Assembly: GCA_027306915.1 (NCBI GenBank)
Contig: DAHUYW010000020.1
Coordinates: 1 to 64,000 of the forward strand
Direction: 5' to 3'
From: Spirochaetales bacterium
GTDB taxonomy: Bacteria; Spirochaetota; Spirochaetia; DAHUYW01
Length of the DNA stretch: 64,000 nt
Below the pieces are notes generated by a model. The model had not been told where the DNA came from. It made no database searches and saw only the letters and a program-made list of their open reading frames with translations. A program made the position numbers and the translations under genes. Position 1 is the stretch's first letter. Each line of letters starts with the position of its first letter. This document shows positions 25,240 through 36,048 of the stretch, piece by piece.

Positions 25240-26162
25240 AGAAGCTGTGTGTCATCGGCAGCATCAACATGGATCTGGTCGCTCGGGTCGATCGCTTTCC
25301 GAACCCCGGTGAGACGGTGGTCGGCGAGTCGTTCGGGACCTACCCCGGCGGCAAGGGCGCCAACCAGGCCGTTGCGGCAGCCCGACTTGGCGCCGATGTC
25401 CTCATGATCGGGCGCCTCGGCGACGACCTCTACGGCAGCCGGTACCTCGAGGTGTTCAAGAGAGAAGGGGTCCGGACCGATGGGGTGGCAGTGGAGGGGG
25501 AAAGCTCCACCGGGGTCGCCGTGATCGAGGTGGATCGCTCGAGCGAGAACCATATCGTGATCATCCCGGGCGCGAACGCGACGATGACTCCCGAGGCCAT
25601 CGAGTCCCTCTGGCCGCTCATGGATGATTGCGACATCTTCCTGCTCCAGCTTGAGATCCCGCTCCGCTCGGTCGAGGCCGCCTGCGCGCTGCTTCGTGCC
25701 AAGGGTAAGACGCTCATCCTGGATCCCGCGCCCGCCGCTTCGCTCTCTTCGACGATTCTTCGGACTGTGGACTACCTCACACCCAACGAGCACGAGCTTG
25801 CTTCCCTTTCGGGCGTGCGCGCTACCGATAGCGACGCGATAGGCGATGGAATCCGCGTTCTCCGCAAGCGCGGCGCCTCAACCGTGATCGTCAAGGCGGG
25901 TCGGACCGGAGCCTATCTCGGCGATTCCGAGGGGATCGCGCATCTTGCGGGCTACGAGGTTTCGGTCGTCGATACGACTGCAGCGGGGGACTCGTTCAAC
26001 GCCGGTTTCGCCTATGCCTTGGCAGAAGGCCGAGGGGTACGGGAGGCTATTGGGTTTGCCAACGCGGTCGGCGCACTTTCGACCACCGGGATGGGGGCTC
26101 AGGCCGCCATGCCGACGCGCGCGGCAGTGCAGAGCTTCGTGAGGGCCCACGCACCTGCATGA
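25236..26162 (+). CDS. rbsK: ribokinase (PfkB family)
   Basis: 308 residues. It begins with the ribokinase signature GSINMDLV and PGGKGANQAVAAARLG, and ends with the catalytic DTTAAGDSFNAGFA (Asp base near residue 250). It converts ribose to ribose 5-phosphate using ATP. The start is GTG 25236. The stop codon overlaps the start of the acyltransferase gene (ATGA), so the two are translationally coupled, though they share no obvious pathway. No ribose transporter is adjacent, but three sugar ABC systems are in the window. Confidence 0.92.
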   Translation: MKKLCVIGSINMDLVARVDRFPNPGETVVGESFGTYPGGKGANQAVAAARLGADVLMIGRLGDDLYGSRYLEVFKREGVRTDGVAVEGESSTGVAVIEVDRSSENHIVIIPGANATMTPEAIESLWPLMDDCDIFLLQLEIPLRSVEAACALLRAKGKTLILDPAPAASLSSTILRTVDYLTPNEHELASLSGVRATDSDAIGDGIRVLRKRGASTVIVKAGRTGAYLGDSEGIAHLAGYEVSVVDTTAAGDSFNAGFAYALAEGRGVREAIGFANAVGALSTTGMGAQAAMPTRAAVQSFVRAHAPA

Positions 26163-27397
26163 GCACAAAGCCTTTCCGCGTGCGGCGAGCGAGTCGGTAC
26201 TTCAACCGCTTTCTCAAGATGACGCTGGGCAGGTTTCTGGTCGGCTTGTACAATGTGACCGCGACGAACATCGAGGTGGTGAAGAGACTGTCAGGCCCGT
26301 ATGTGCTGCTGCCGAATCACTATACAACCTGGGATCCCTTCATCCTCGGCTACTTCATTCCCCCGCCGGTCTACAACGTCACCTCCGATGTTCAATTTCG
26401 AAGCACGGTCATGCGGATGCTGCTCGGTCTTGTCGGCAGTATCCCAAAGTCGAAGGTGATTCCCGATCTCGCGACGGTCAAGCATATCCTCGCGGTGAAG
26501 AATCGCAATGGGGTGATAGGGATTTATCCCGAAGGTCGCCGCTCCTGGGACGGGCACACGTCCCACATCCTGTTCTCCACGGCGAAGCTCATCAAGCTGC
26601 TGAAGATTCCGGTCGTGAGCCCGATCTTCAAGGGGGCCTACCTCTCGCTGCCGCGATGGTCGCGCCGCCGACGGCGCGGTAAGATCGTGATCGATTTCAA
26701 GCGAACCCTCACGGCGCCCGAGGTCAAAGCGCTCTCGGTGGAAGAGATTTACGGCCGGATCGTCGAGTCGACAGCGCACGACGAGTACGAGTTTCAGCGT
26801 CGGCAGAGTATTCCCTATCGCGGTCTTCGCCTTGCCGAGCACCTTGAGCTTGCGCTCTTCATCTGTCCGGAATGCGAGAGGATCGGTACCATGAGATCGA
26901 CCGTGAGGCTCTTCTACTGCACCTCCTGTCATTACATGGTCCGCATGAACGACCTCGGATTCTTCGAACAGGGGCGCGGCGAGCTGCGCTTCGAAACGGT
27001 GCGCGATTGGAACCTCTGGCAGCTCGAGTGGCTCAAAGGAAGCCTCTCCGAGAGGCTCGCATCGGGGCGAGAGGACGCCCTTATGGTCGACGAGAACCTG
27101 CTGCTCCTCTCGGGCTTCCGCGCGCGCCCCTTGAAGCGACTCCACTTCGGCGACATGAGCCTTTTTCACGACCGCATCGAGTTCAAGACCCTCATCCGGG
27201 GCACCCTCGTCTTTCCCATTCGGGAGATCGAAGGGATCAACGTCCAAATACGCGAACGGCTCGAGTTCTACTTCCGAAACGTCCTCTATCGCTTCCATTC
27301 CGGCCGCCGGATAGTCTCCGCCTACAAGTGGATGACCGCTATCCAGATACTCCAAGAGCTCCTCACGGGCAGCAGCTCCTCCGAAGCCGCGACGTAG
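26159..27397 (+). CDS. PlsC-like 1-acylglycerol-3-phosphate acyltransferase with zinc ribbon
   Basis: 412 residues. The N-terminal 200 residues are a PlsC/LPLAT acyltransferase: NHYTTWD (His54, Asp59, the HX4D motif) and PEGRR (125-128). Typical PlsC proteins end near residue 240. Here a zinc ribbon follows (CPEC at 236-239, CTSC at 254-257) and then an uncharacterised domain of about 150 residues rich in aromatic and charged residues. It is likely a peripheral membrane enzyme making phosphatidic acid or a related lipid; the added part may bind zinc or a partner. Overlaps the ribokinase stop by four bases. The C-terminal architecture is not one I recognise. Confidence 0.8.
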   Translation: MSTKPFRVRRASRYFNRFLKMTLGRFLVGLYNVTATNIEVVKRLSGPYVLLPNHYTTWDPFILGYFIPPPVYNVTSDVQFRSTVMRMLLGLVGSIPKSKVIPDLATVKHILAVKNRNGVIGIYPEGRRSWDGHTSHILFSTAKLIKLLKIPVVSPIFKGAYLSLPRWSRRRRRGKIVIDFKRTLTAPEVKALSVEEIYGRIVESTAHDEYEFQRRQSIPYRGLRLAEHLELALFICPECERIGTMRSTVRLFYCTSCHYMVRMNDLGFFEQGRGELRFETVRDWNLWQLEWLKGSLSERLASGREDALMVDENLLLLSGFRARPLKRLHFGDMSLFHDRIEFKTLIRGTLVFPIREIEGINVQIRERLEFYFRNVLYRFHSGRRIVSAYKWMTAIQILQELLTGSSSSEAAT

Positions 27398-27699
27398 CGG
27401 CACCCGCTTGGCGACCGCTGCCGCAATCGGCTCAGGCGGAGAGAAAGTTCTCCTGCTTGACATCGCAGCTGGAATTCGCTCCTATAATTCACTATATTCT
27501 TACCGGAAAAGTGGCCTATTGTGGTCGCTCTTTCCGGTGGGGTGATTTCCATGGTGACGAGACGACCGTTCACCACCGTAGACCGCATATCCTCCGAGCG
27601 TCTGCATCCTTGCCTGTCAACGAATCGGTCCATTCAACTTCGTCTATCCTGCGACAAGTCCGCTTTGGCTGCGTCAAATACCACGGGAGGGTTTTCAGA
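27398..27699 (+). other. leader region of the prkA operon with hairpin
   Basis: 302 bases without a gene. TATAAT is at 27483-27488; a TTGACA at 27457-27462 is 20 bases away, too far for an ordinary promoter. ACCGGAAA (27502-27509) and TTTCCGGT (27531-27538) form a perfect eight-base inverted repeat that would sit at the very 5' end of the RNA. About 160 bases of leader follow before GGGAGG and ATG 27700. Confidence 0.45.
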
Positions 27700-29685
27700 A
27701 TGCCATCAGAAGAGAGGGAATTTCACGAGTCCCTTGATGCTCTGATCAGCGAATCGAAGTCATCAAGAGACGCCAATTGGGAAGGTGCCATGACCGACTA
27801 CATGGCCATGGTTCACGATAATCCCAAGCTCACTCAACCGGCCCCGGCGCGCATCTACGACATGGTCATGCAGGGAGGAACCTCGGATGTGGGACGACCC
27901 GACAAGCTGCCGCACTATGAGGATCTCGTCCGATACAACTTCTTCTCCGGGGAGATCTTCGGCATCGAGGAGGTGCTCCACGACCTGGTGAGATTCTTCC
28001 GTGCCGGCGCCAACCGGACTGAGACGGGTAAGCGCATCCTGATCCTTGTCGGTCCGGTTTCGTCGGGCAAGTCGACGATAGCCTCGCTGTTGCGTCGTGG
28101 TCTCGAGAAATCGGACACACCCATCTACGCGATCAAGGGTTGCCCTATCCACGAGGAGCCGCTCCACCTTATCCCGCGGTCTTTGCGTCCGAGATTTGAA
28201 GAACTCCTGGGCGTGAAGATCGAGGGGGATCTCTGCCCGGTCTGCAAGTACCGACTGACCAACGACGAGCGCTTCAAGGATTCCGAGGGCAACTACAAAT
28301 GGGAGGCGATGCCGGTCGTCCGCATCTCTTTGAGCGAGCGCTCGAGAGTCGGAATCGGCACGTTCCAGCCCTCCGATCCGAAGAACCAGGATATCTCCGA
28401 GCTCATCGGACACGTCGATCTCGGGCAGATAACGAAGTACGGTGAGGGTCATCCCCTCGGTTACAAGTTCGACGGGGAGCTGCAGATCGCCAACCGCGGG
28501 CTTATCGAGTACATCGAGATTCTGAAGTGCGACATCAAATTCCATTACGTGCTTATCACGGTAGCCCAGGAGCAGCTTATCAAGGCTCCGAGCTTCCCCC
28601 AGATGTATATTGACACCGTCATCGTCAGCCACACCAACCAGACCGAGTTCGACAAGTTCAAGGCGAGCAAGGAGAATGAGGCCCTCCACGACCGGATGTA
28701 CCCCATCTACGTTCCCTACAACCTTCGCATCCGCGACGAGATGGAGATCTACCGCAAGCTCATTCAAACTAGCGAGTTCAAGGAGAAGGTGCACATCGCT
28801 CCGCTTACCCTGTACGCAGCGGCGGAGTTCGCGGTTCTCACACGGCTCATCCCTTCGAAGGCCGACCCGGATCTTCTGAAAAAGGCGAAGTACTACAACA
28901 ACGAAGCCATCATCGAAAAGGAAAAGGACCCGGTCGACGTGCGAAGGCTGTGGATCGAGGGGAGAGAGTCCGGCGAGGGAATGGCCGGGATCAGCCCGCG
29001 TTTTATCATGAACGCCCTCAACATTGCCCTCGGCTCGGCGAAAGACGGCGCGAAGTGCATCAATCCCGTGGATGTCATTCGAGCGCTGAAGCATCAGTTC
29101 GATCATCACATCGGCTTCAGCGACGAGGAGCGCGCGCGCTACATGAATCTCCTCATGGCCGAGAAGGGGAGCGTGCTGTCCGACTACCGGGAAAAGGCGA
29201 AAAAGGAGATCAACAAGGCCTTCCTCTTCGCCTACGAGGATCAGGCTCAGGCCCTGTTCGACAACTACATGAAGAATGCCACCGCATTCTGCCTGAAGCG
29301 CAAGATCGTAGACCCCGTTACGCAGGAAGAGTCGGAGCCCGACGAGCGGCTCATGCGATCGATCGAGGAGATGATAGGAATTTCCGAGGGCGCAAAAGCG
29401 GAGTTCCGACAGGGGCTCTTTGTCTTCAAGTCCGACGCGATGGACCGGAAAGAGTCCTTCGATTTCCGCAGCTATCCGCCGCTGCAGGATGCCATCGAGA
29501 AGAAGCTCATCGCCGACCTCAAGAACATCGTGTCGCTCACCCTGACCGACAAGACCCGCCGCGATCCGAAGACTCTCGAGCGCAAGCAGGAGGCGATCTC
29601 CAAGCTCATCGAACGTGACTACTGTCCGGTCTGTGCCGAGGCGCTTCTCGACTTCGTCGGGGAGATGCTTCGCAAGGAGGAGTAG
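27700..29685 (+). CDS. prkA: PrkA family serine protein kinase / AAA+ protein
   Basis: 661 residues, PrkA/YeaG family. The N-terminal AAA domain has Walker A GPVSSGKST (118-126) and the family strings HEEPLHLIP and CPVCKYRL (cysteine pair). The C-terminal PrkA kinase-like domain ends with another cysteine pair (CPVC). Start is ATG 27700, nine bases after GGGAGG; the open frame continues far upstream but inside the acyltransferase gene. B. subtilis PrkA and E. coli YeaG act in sporulation and stress or nitrogen-starvation responses. First gene of the conserved prkA-yhbH-spoVR cluster (gaps of 5 and 20 bases). Confidence 0.93.
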   Translation: MPSEEREFHESLDALISESKSSRDANWEGAMTDYMAMVHDNPKLTQPAPARIYDMVMQGGTSDVGRPDKLPHYEDLVRYNFFSGEIFGIEEVLHDLVRFFRAGANRTETGKRILILVGPVSSGKSTIASLLRRGLEKSDTPIYAIKGCPIHEEPLHLIPRSLRPRFEELLGVKIEGDLCPVCKYRLTNDERFKDSEGNYKWEAMPVVRISLSERSRVGIGTFQPSDPKNQDISELIGHVDLGQITKYGEGHPLGYKFDGELQIANRGLIEYIEILKCDIKFHYVLITVAQEQLIKAPSFPQMYIDTVIVSHTNQTEFDKFKASKENEALHDRMYPIYVPYNLRIRDEMEIYRKLIQTSEFKEKVHIAPLTLYAAAEFAVLTRLIPSKADPDLLKKAKYYNNEAIIEKEKDPVDVRRLWIEGRESGEGMAGISPRFIMNALNIALGSAKDGAKCINPVDVIRALKHQFDHHIGFSDEERARYMNLLMAEKGSVLSDYREKAKKEINKAFLFAYEDQAQALFDNYMKNATAFCLKRKIVDPVTQEESEPDERLMRSIEEMIGISEGAKAEFRQGLFVFKSDAMDRKESFDFRSYPPLQDAIEKKLIADLKNIVSLTLTDKTRRDPKTLERKQEAISKLIERDYCPVCAEALLDFVGEMLRKEE

Positions 29686-29690
29686 GACGG

Positions 29691-30989
29691 GTGGCTGTTG
29701 TACAGCCCGACTACGGTACAGCGCCTCGCGGGAGGACCGACGCTGCGCGCCACCGCGAGAAGATCAAAGAGGCAATCCGGCAGAATCTCCCGGACATCAT
29801 CTCTAACGAAGCCATAATCACTCGCCGGGAGAGCCAGATCGTACGGGTGCCGGTGCGTGGGGTGAAGAGCTACCATTTCGTCCACAGCCATTCGAGCGGG
29901 GCGGGCGGCGGCTTCGGCAGCGGTGAGTCGCAGAAGGGAAAGGTCGTCGGTCAGCGGCCGAGGCCGGGCGGCGGTCAGCCGGGCAAGCCGGGAGGCGAGC
30001 CTGGGGTTGACTATCTGGAGACCGAGATCGACATCGATGAGCTTATTGCGATGATGCTCGACGACCTTGGCTTGCCGAACTTGCAGAAAAAGGAGATCGA
30101 GCAGACCGCGAGCGCGGGCGGTTGGACCTACGATTCGATCGAGAGGAGCGGAATCCGACCGCGTCTCGACAAGAAGCGAAGCATCAAAGAGGCGATCAAG
30201 CGAACCGAGATCGTGGTCGGCCTGCTGGTCCAGGAGACGGGCCGCAGCGAGGAGGAGTGCCGACGCGCTTTGGAGCTTGCCGGCGGTGAGGTCGAAGTCG
30301 CGAAGCGTCTCCTTGCCGGGCAGGATGATCTCTCCTCGCGTGAGGGCCCGCCGGCGCCGACGCTCGAGACGAGCGATCTCCGCTATCACACCATTCAAGA
30401 GGAGATTCAGCGCCAGTCGAACGCGGTCGTCATCGCCATGATGGACGTTTCCGGGAGCATGGACACCATGAAGAAGTATTTCGCCCGCTCCTTCTTCTTC
30501 TGGATGCTTTCTTTCCTGCGGACGATCTACCAGCACGTCGAGATTCGCTTCATCGCCCATACGACCGAGGCGAAGCTCGTCGACGAGCATGAGTTTTTCC
30601 ACAAGGGAGAGTCGGGGGGAACCCAGTGCTACTCCGCCTACGACCTCGCCTGTGAGCTTATAGACTCGGAGTACTCTCCCAGCCGCTGGAACGTCTATCC
30701 CTTCCATTTCTCAGACGGCGAGGACTGGGACGTCGAGCGGACGCTCCAATCACTGAAGGCGGTTCTCCGCCGAGGAATCGCGGCCTTCGGCTACGGCGAG
30801 ATCCAAACCGATTACTCCGCCTCGGTTCTGATGCAGGCCTTCGAAAAGGGACTGTCTATGGAGGAGGTGCACCGGGACGGTTACGCCTACTTCCAGGGAA
30901 CGTGGGAGGGGGCCCCGCTCATGGGGATGATCATCCGGTCGCGACAGGATCTCTACCCCGCCCTGCGCGTATTCTTGAGCGCGGATTAG
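29691..30989 (+). CDS. yhbH: YhbH/YeaH family protein (DUF444, VWA-like)
   Basis: 432 residues, DUF444 family. After a basic N-terminus and a Gly-rich segment (about 65-105), the C-terminal half carries a von Willebrand A-like fold with the metal-site motif DVSGSMD (near residue 254) and later FSDGEDWD. The molecular role is not known; genetic linkage to prkA and spoVR is conserved from Bacillus to E. coli. The start is GTG 29691, ten bases after AGGAGG that lies at the end of prkA. Confidence 0.9.
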   Translation: MAVVQPDYGTAPRGRTDAARHREKIKEAIRQNLPDIISNEAIITRRESQIVRVPVRGVKSYHFVHSHSSGAGGGFGSGESQKGKVVGQRPRPGGGQPGKPGGEPGVDYLETEIDIDELIAMMLDDLGLPNLQKKEIEQTASAGGWTYDSIERSGIRPRLDKKRSIKEAIKRTEIVVGLLVQETGRSEEECRRALELAGGEVEVAKRLLAGQDDLSSREGPPAPTLETSDLRYHTIQEEIQRQSNAVVIAMMDVSGSMDTMKKYFARSFFFWMLSFLRTIYQHVEIRFIAHTTEAKLVDEHEFFHKGESGGTQCYSAYDLACELIDSEYSPSRWNVYPFHFSDGEDWDVERTLQSLKAVLRRGIAAFGYGEIQTDYSASVLMQAFEKGLSMEEVHRDGYAYFQGTWEGAPLMGMIIRSRQDLYPALRVFLSAD

Positions 30990-31009
30990 CGCTTTCGACG
31001 AGTCAAGGT

Positions 31010-32500
31010 ATGAATCAAGCCGAGCTGCAAAGACTGAACGAGGCGGACAAGCTTATCCAGGAGATCGCCCGCGAGATGGGGCTGGACTTCATGCAGCAGG
31101 AGTTCGACGTTGTCCCCGCCGAGAAAATGCTGGAGATCATGGCCTATCGCCTGCCGGTGAACTTCTCCCATTGGAGCTTCGGTCGCGACTACGAAATCGA
31201 GCGAACCCGCCACGAGCATGGATACGGGGTTCCCTACGAGGTCGTCTTCAACAGCGACCCTGCCCGGGCCTATCTGATGGACACGAATCCCTTCGTGATT
31301 CAGGTTCTCGTCATCGCTCACGTCTACGCTCACAATGATTTCATGAAGAACAGCCGCCACTTCCAGCGCACGAGGCGGGACATGATCACCTCGGCATCGG
31401 AAGCCGCTGCGCGCTTCCGGGCCTATGAGCGCGACTATGGGATAGAGGCGGTCGAGCGTGTCATCGACGCAGGGCTTTCAATCCAGTGGAACATCGACCC
31501 CGACGAGGACCAGCACCACGAGAGCGAAGAGGCTGCGCGCGAGCGGCTCTTCGGATGGGCCAAGACGAGGCCCATCGGCGGGACCTACGACGATCTCCTG
31601 CCCTCCCGCGGCGAGCCGCCGACCGAGAAGAAGCGCGAGCTCAGGCGAATGACCCCTCCCGAGCCGACCGTTGACCTGCTGGGCTACGTCACCGAGCACT
31701 CACCGCGACCGCTTTCCGAGTGGGAGAAGGACGTCCTCGCGGTCATCAAGAGCCAGTCGCAGTACTTCATGCCCTACCGGCGCACCAAGATCATGAACGA
31801 GGGGTGGGCGACCTACTGGCACGAGAAGATCATGCAGCGTCTCTTTCAGGAAAAGTTCCTTACGGCCGAGGAGCACGGGCTGTACAACCTCTACAATGCA
31901 CGCGTGAAGGCCCACAATCCCCGCTCGATCAATCCCTATCTCCTGGGCTCAGCGCTGCTTACGAATATCGAGGATCGATGGGATACCGGGCGCTTCGGGC
32001 CGGAGTATGCGGAGCTCCAGGATTCGAGCGTGAAGAAAAGCTGGGATACCCGGGCCATGAAGGGGCGCGACAAGATCTTCGAGGTCCGGCGAACCCTCAT
32101 GGACTGGTTTTTCATCGACGAGTTCTTGAACCGCGAGGTGGTCGACGATCTAGATCTCTACGTGTACGTCGAGCGCGAGCGCGACAACCTCTACGAATCC
32201 GTCGTCGAGGTCACCGAGTGGGAGCGGGTCAAGCTCTTCCTTGTCCAAAGCCTCATGAACTGGGGCGTCCCCCGAATCCTCGTCACCGACGGCAACTACA
32301 AGGGCATCTCCCAGCTCTACCTGAAGCACGAGTTCGAGGGGCTTCCCCTTGACGATGAATACTGCCGCCGGACTCTCGAGTACCTCTATCAGCTGTGGAG
32401 CCGGCCGGTCTATCTGGAGACCTACGAGCCCTACCTCCATCAGGTGCGGGCGAAGCTCTATGTAGCCGACGATCAGGGCGTCCACGTTCACGAAGAGTAG
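31010..32500 (+). CDS. spoVR: SpoVR family protein
   Basis: 496 residues, the usual length of SpoVR. Family-typical strings include HWSFGRDYE, the acidic/histidine region PDEDQHHESEE, and the histidine-rich MNEGWATYWHEKIM. In Bacillus SpoVR affects the spore cortex. The presence in a non-sporulating organism, together with PrkA and YhbH, indicates a general stress role as for E. coli YcgB. ATG 31010 is chosen over an upstream frame that runs inside yhbH; an AAGG element precedes it. Last gene of the operon. A bulged GC-rich hairpin without a T-run follows (about 32520-32565). Confidence 0.92.
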   Translation: MNQAELQRLNEADKLIQEIAREMGLDFMQQEFDVVPAEKMLEIMAYRLPVNFSHWSFGRDYEIERTRHEHGYGVPYEVVFNSDPARAYLMDTNPFVIQVLVIAHVYAHNDFMKNSRHFQRTRRDMITSASEAAARFRAYERDYGIEAVERVIDAGLSIQWNIDPDEDQHHESEEAARERLFGWAKTRPIGGTYDDLLPSRGEPPTEKKRELRRMTPPEPTVDLLGYVTEHSPRPLSEWEKDVLAVIKSQSQYFMPYRRTKIMNEGWATYWHEKIMQRLFQEKFLTAEEHGLYNLYNARVKAHNPRSINPYLLGSALLTNIEDRWDTGRFGPEYAELQDSSVKKSWDTRAMKGRDKIFEVRRTLMDWFFIDEFLNREVVDDLDLYVYVERERDNLYESVVEVTEWERVKLFLVQSLMNWGVPRILVTDGNYKGISQLYLKHEFEGLPLDDEYCRRTLEYLYQLWSRPVYLETYEPYLHQVRAKLYVADDQGVHVHEE

Positions 32501-32592
32501 GAATCCGGGGAGGGGCAGTGGGCCGGGCGCCGCTGCGCCGGCTGCAACAGTTGGCTACGCCCGCCTCTCGCGGCGCGCCGAAACGCAATTCG

Positions 32593-32621
32593 TTGCCTGT
32601 CTACCGCCGCCGTGTTAGAAT
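32593..32621 (+). promoter_or_regulatory. promoter of the two-component operon
   Basis: TTGCCT (32593-32598), 17 bases, TAGAAT (32616-32621), with TGT directly before the -10 (extended element). Confidence 0.7.
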
Positions 32622-32665
32622 AACTCAGATCCAATCGACTGTAGACGCGATGGTTTTGAGTTGAC

Positions 32666-34437
32666 GTGAAGCTCCGATCGAGACTTGCGCTTACCTCCTT
32701 CCTTGCCCTCCTGATCCCGGTCCTGGTAACCATTGCGGTGGCCGCGGCGGTGGTGGTAGAGAACGGGAGCCGTTCTCAGGAGCAGTTCTTTCGCTCGGCG
32801 CTCAACCGCCTGCGGCAGGACATCTCCGACACCGAGCGGCGCTACCGGACGAGCATCACGCATCTTGCGCAAGAAGCCTTCCTTACCCACAAGCTCTACG
32901 TTTATCAGAAATACTGGAACTACATAAGCACGGACATGCTCACGGGGGACATCGAGGTGCTCAAGGACGAGCTCGAAAAGGTGCTCCTCTCCGAATCGAT
33001 CGACACGATTGCGGTATACCGCAAGGATGCTCTCCAATACAAATCGGTCCTCGTGGTCGGTAACTCGACTTACATCCCCGAGATCATTTCCAAAAGCGCG
33101 ATCTCAAGTCTCACCTCCGCTCCCTCCTACCTGCAAAAATCCGATGGCATCTACGCCACCCTCTACATGCCGGTCTTCTATGAGAGCCGGGAGATCGGAC
33201 TCCTTGCGCTCCAGAAAGCCTTCAATCGCAGCTACTTCGAGACACTCTCGCTTCGATTTGACCTGGGGATCGCGCTCTACGCCCAGGGGCTTTACCGCTA
33301 TTCTTCGCTTCCGGGGATCGAAGATGCCGGTGTCCTCTGGGCGCGAAACCATCCGACGACAGGCGGTCCCTTTACCGGCGACTATGTCTACAACGGCACG
33401 ACCTACAAGTACGTCGGGTACTTCTTCCAGATGGGGAGCGAGGCAAAGGGCTTTCTTTTCGTCGGGGGCCCCTCCTCGATGACCTTCGCCGACTGGTGGA
33501 GCGCCTTTGCCCGTCTCGCGCTTATCCCCCTCATCTGCGTGGTGATCGCCACCGTGCTCTTCTTTTTCTGGGGAAGCGAGATCATCAGGCACATCCGCGA
33601 GCTTGTTGCGGCATCCGGGCAGGTGGCCGGCGGCAACTATGAGGTTCGCCTCCCCGTGCGCCGCTCCGACGAGTTCGGCGAGCTTTTCCGAAGCTTCACG
33701 AGGATGGCCCACAACCTGGCGGACAACGAGATCCGGCTTGAGGAGAACAAGCGTCAGCTCGTCTACACCGAGAAGATGGCGGCCCTCGGGCAATTCTCGG
33801 CCGGGGTCGCCCATGAGATCAACAATCCCCTCGGTATCGTTCTGAATCATGTCCAGCTCCTTCGCTCCGGAAGGCTGTCGGAGTCGGAGGGCAAGGACTT
33901 CCTCGGGCGCATCGAGGTGGAGATCAAGAGGGTGAGCAAGCTCCTGCGGAATCTTCTCCATCACGCCGCCGACGACGACCTGACATTTCGGGACTTTGCG
34001 CTTTCGCCTGTGGTGGAGGATGTGAGACAGCTCTTTGCCCCCAAGCTGCGGCTGAAGGGGGCATGCGTGGACTCCGAGCGCTTCCCGGCGGGGCTCACAA
34101 TCGAGGGAGATCCGGATGCCGTCAAGCAGGTGCTCTTCAATCTTTTCTACAATGCCCTCCAGGCTATCCACCACGAGGGGGGTCGGATCGAGGTCTCTGC
34201 AATCCAGAAGGCGGACGGCTGCCTGGTTCAGGTACGTGACAACGGCGAAGGGATGGACGCGGCGACAAAGGCGCGGATCTTCGAGCCCTATTTCACCCGC
34301 AAGCAGGGGTACGGCACGGGACTCGGCCTGGTGTTGAGCCAGAGGATCATGCGGCAGCACGGGGGACACATCGAGGTGGATAGCGAGGTGAATGTAGGTA
34401 CGACGGTCTCGCTCTGGTTTCCCAAAGGGGAAGAGTC

Positions 34438-34441
<4 letters not shown>
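32666..34441 (+). CDS. sensor histidine kinase
   Basis: 591-residue membrane histidine kinase. TM1 is at about 8-31, an extracytoplasmic sensor of about 250 residues (Cache-like in size, about 32-275) follows, and TM2 is near 284-302. A HAMP region follows, then the phospho-acceptor His383 in GVAHEINNP (NtrB/HPK4 style), and an ATPase domain with NALQAI, DNGEGM and GTGLGLVLS. The start is GTG 32666. Overlaps the response regulator gene by four bases (ATGA). The downstream sugar ABC operon with a sigma-54-type promoter is its likely target, so the signal may be a sugar or a sugar-loaded binding protein. Confidence 0.92.
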
Positions 34442-35748
<1,307 letters not shown>

Positions 35749-35877
35749 GCCCGGCAACTCTGAGCTCCCCTGCCGGTCGCGGTAGCTGCAGACTTTCTCC
35801 GATTCAGCGCTGCTTGCCGACAGCGGCGGCTACGGCCCGCGGTGCACAATGTGATCCGCCGTTGGCGTTCCCAACCC

Positions 35878-35905
35878 TGCTCAGGTGTTGCCCATTTTGA
35901 GCAAT
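35878..35905 (+). promoter_or_regulatory. candidate upstream activator (enhancer) site
   Basis: Two overlapping inverted repeats: TGCTCA (35878-35883) with TGAGCA (35898-35903), and TTGCCC-N5-GAGCAA (35889-35905 region). The site lies about 100-140 bases upstream of the -12 element, a normal distance for NtrC-type activators. Confidence 0.45.
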
Positions 35906-36003
35906 TCTTTCGCGCCGGATGCGAGAGCGCCCCGCAGCAGGCCGCCGCCGCTCCTATCTCCTTGTACAGCATATCGTTACCTGGAGTCCTCCCGGGCTCG
36001 GGT

Positions 36004-36020
36004 TGGCGCGCTTCCTGCAT
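36004..36020 (+). promoter_or_regulatory. sigma-54 promoter of the sugar ABC operon
   Basis: TTGGCGCG-N4-CTGCAT: the invariant GG (36005-36006) and GC (36017-36018) are separated by exactly ten bases. Only one mismatch is present in each half against TGGCACG and TTGCA. The predicted RNA start near 36030 leaves room for AAGGAG at 36037-36042. Confidence 0.65.
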
Positions 36021-36048
36021 TGTAGTTGTCAGAAAAAAGGAGTCCTGG

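Larger units (their letters stand above)
35749..36048 (+). other. control region between regulator and ABC operon
   Basis: 300 bases without a gene, holding the candidate enhancer (35878-35905) and the sigma-54-type promoter (36004-36020). In-frame codons of the downstream reading frame continue upstream here, but no ribosome site supports translation. Confidence 0.6.

Noticed and set aside
27457..27488. TTGACA and TATAAT before prkA as an ordinary sigma-70 promoter
   Set aside because: The spacing is 20 bases, outside the 16-18 range; only the -10 element is reported.
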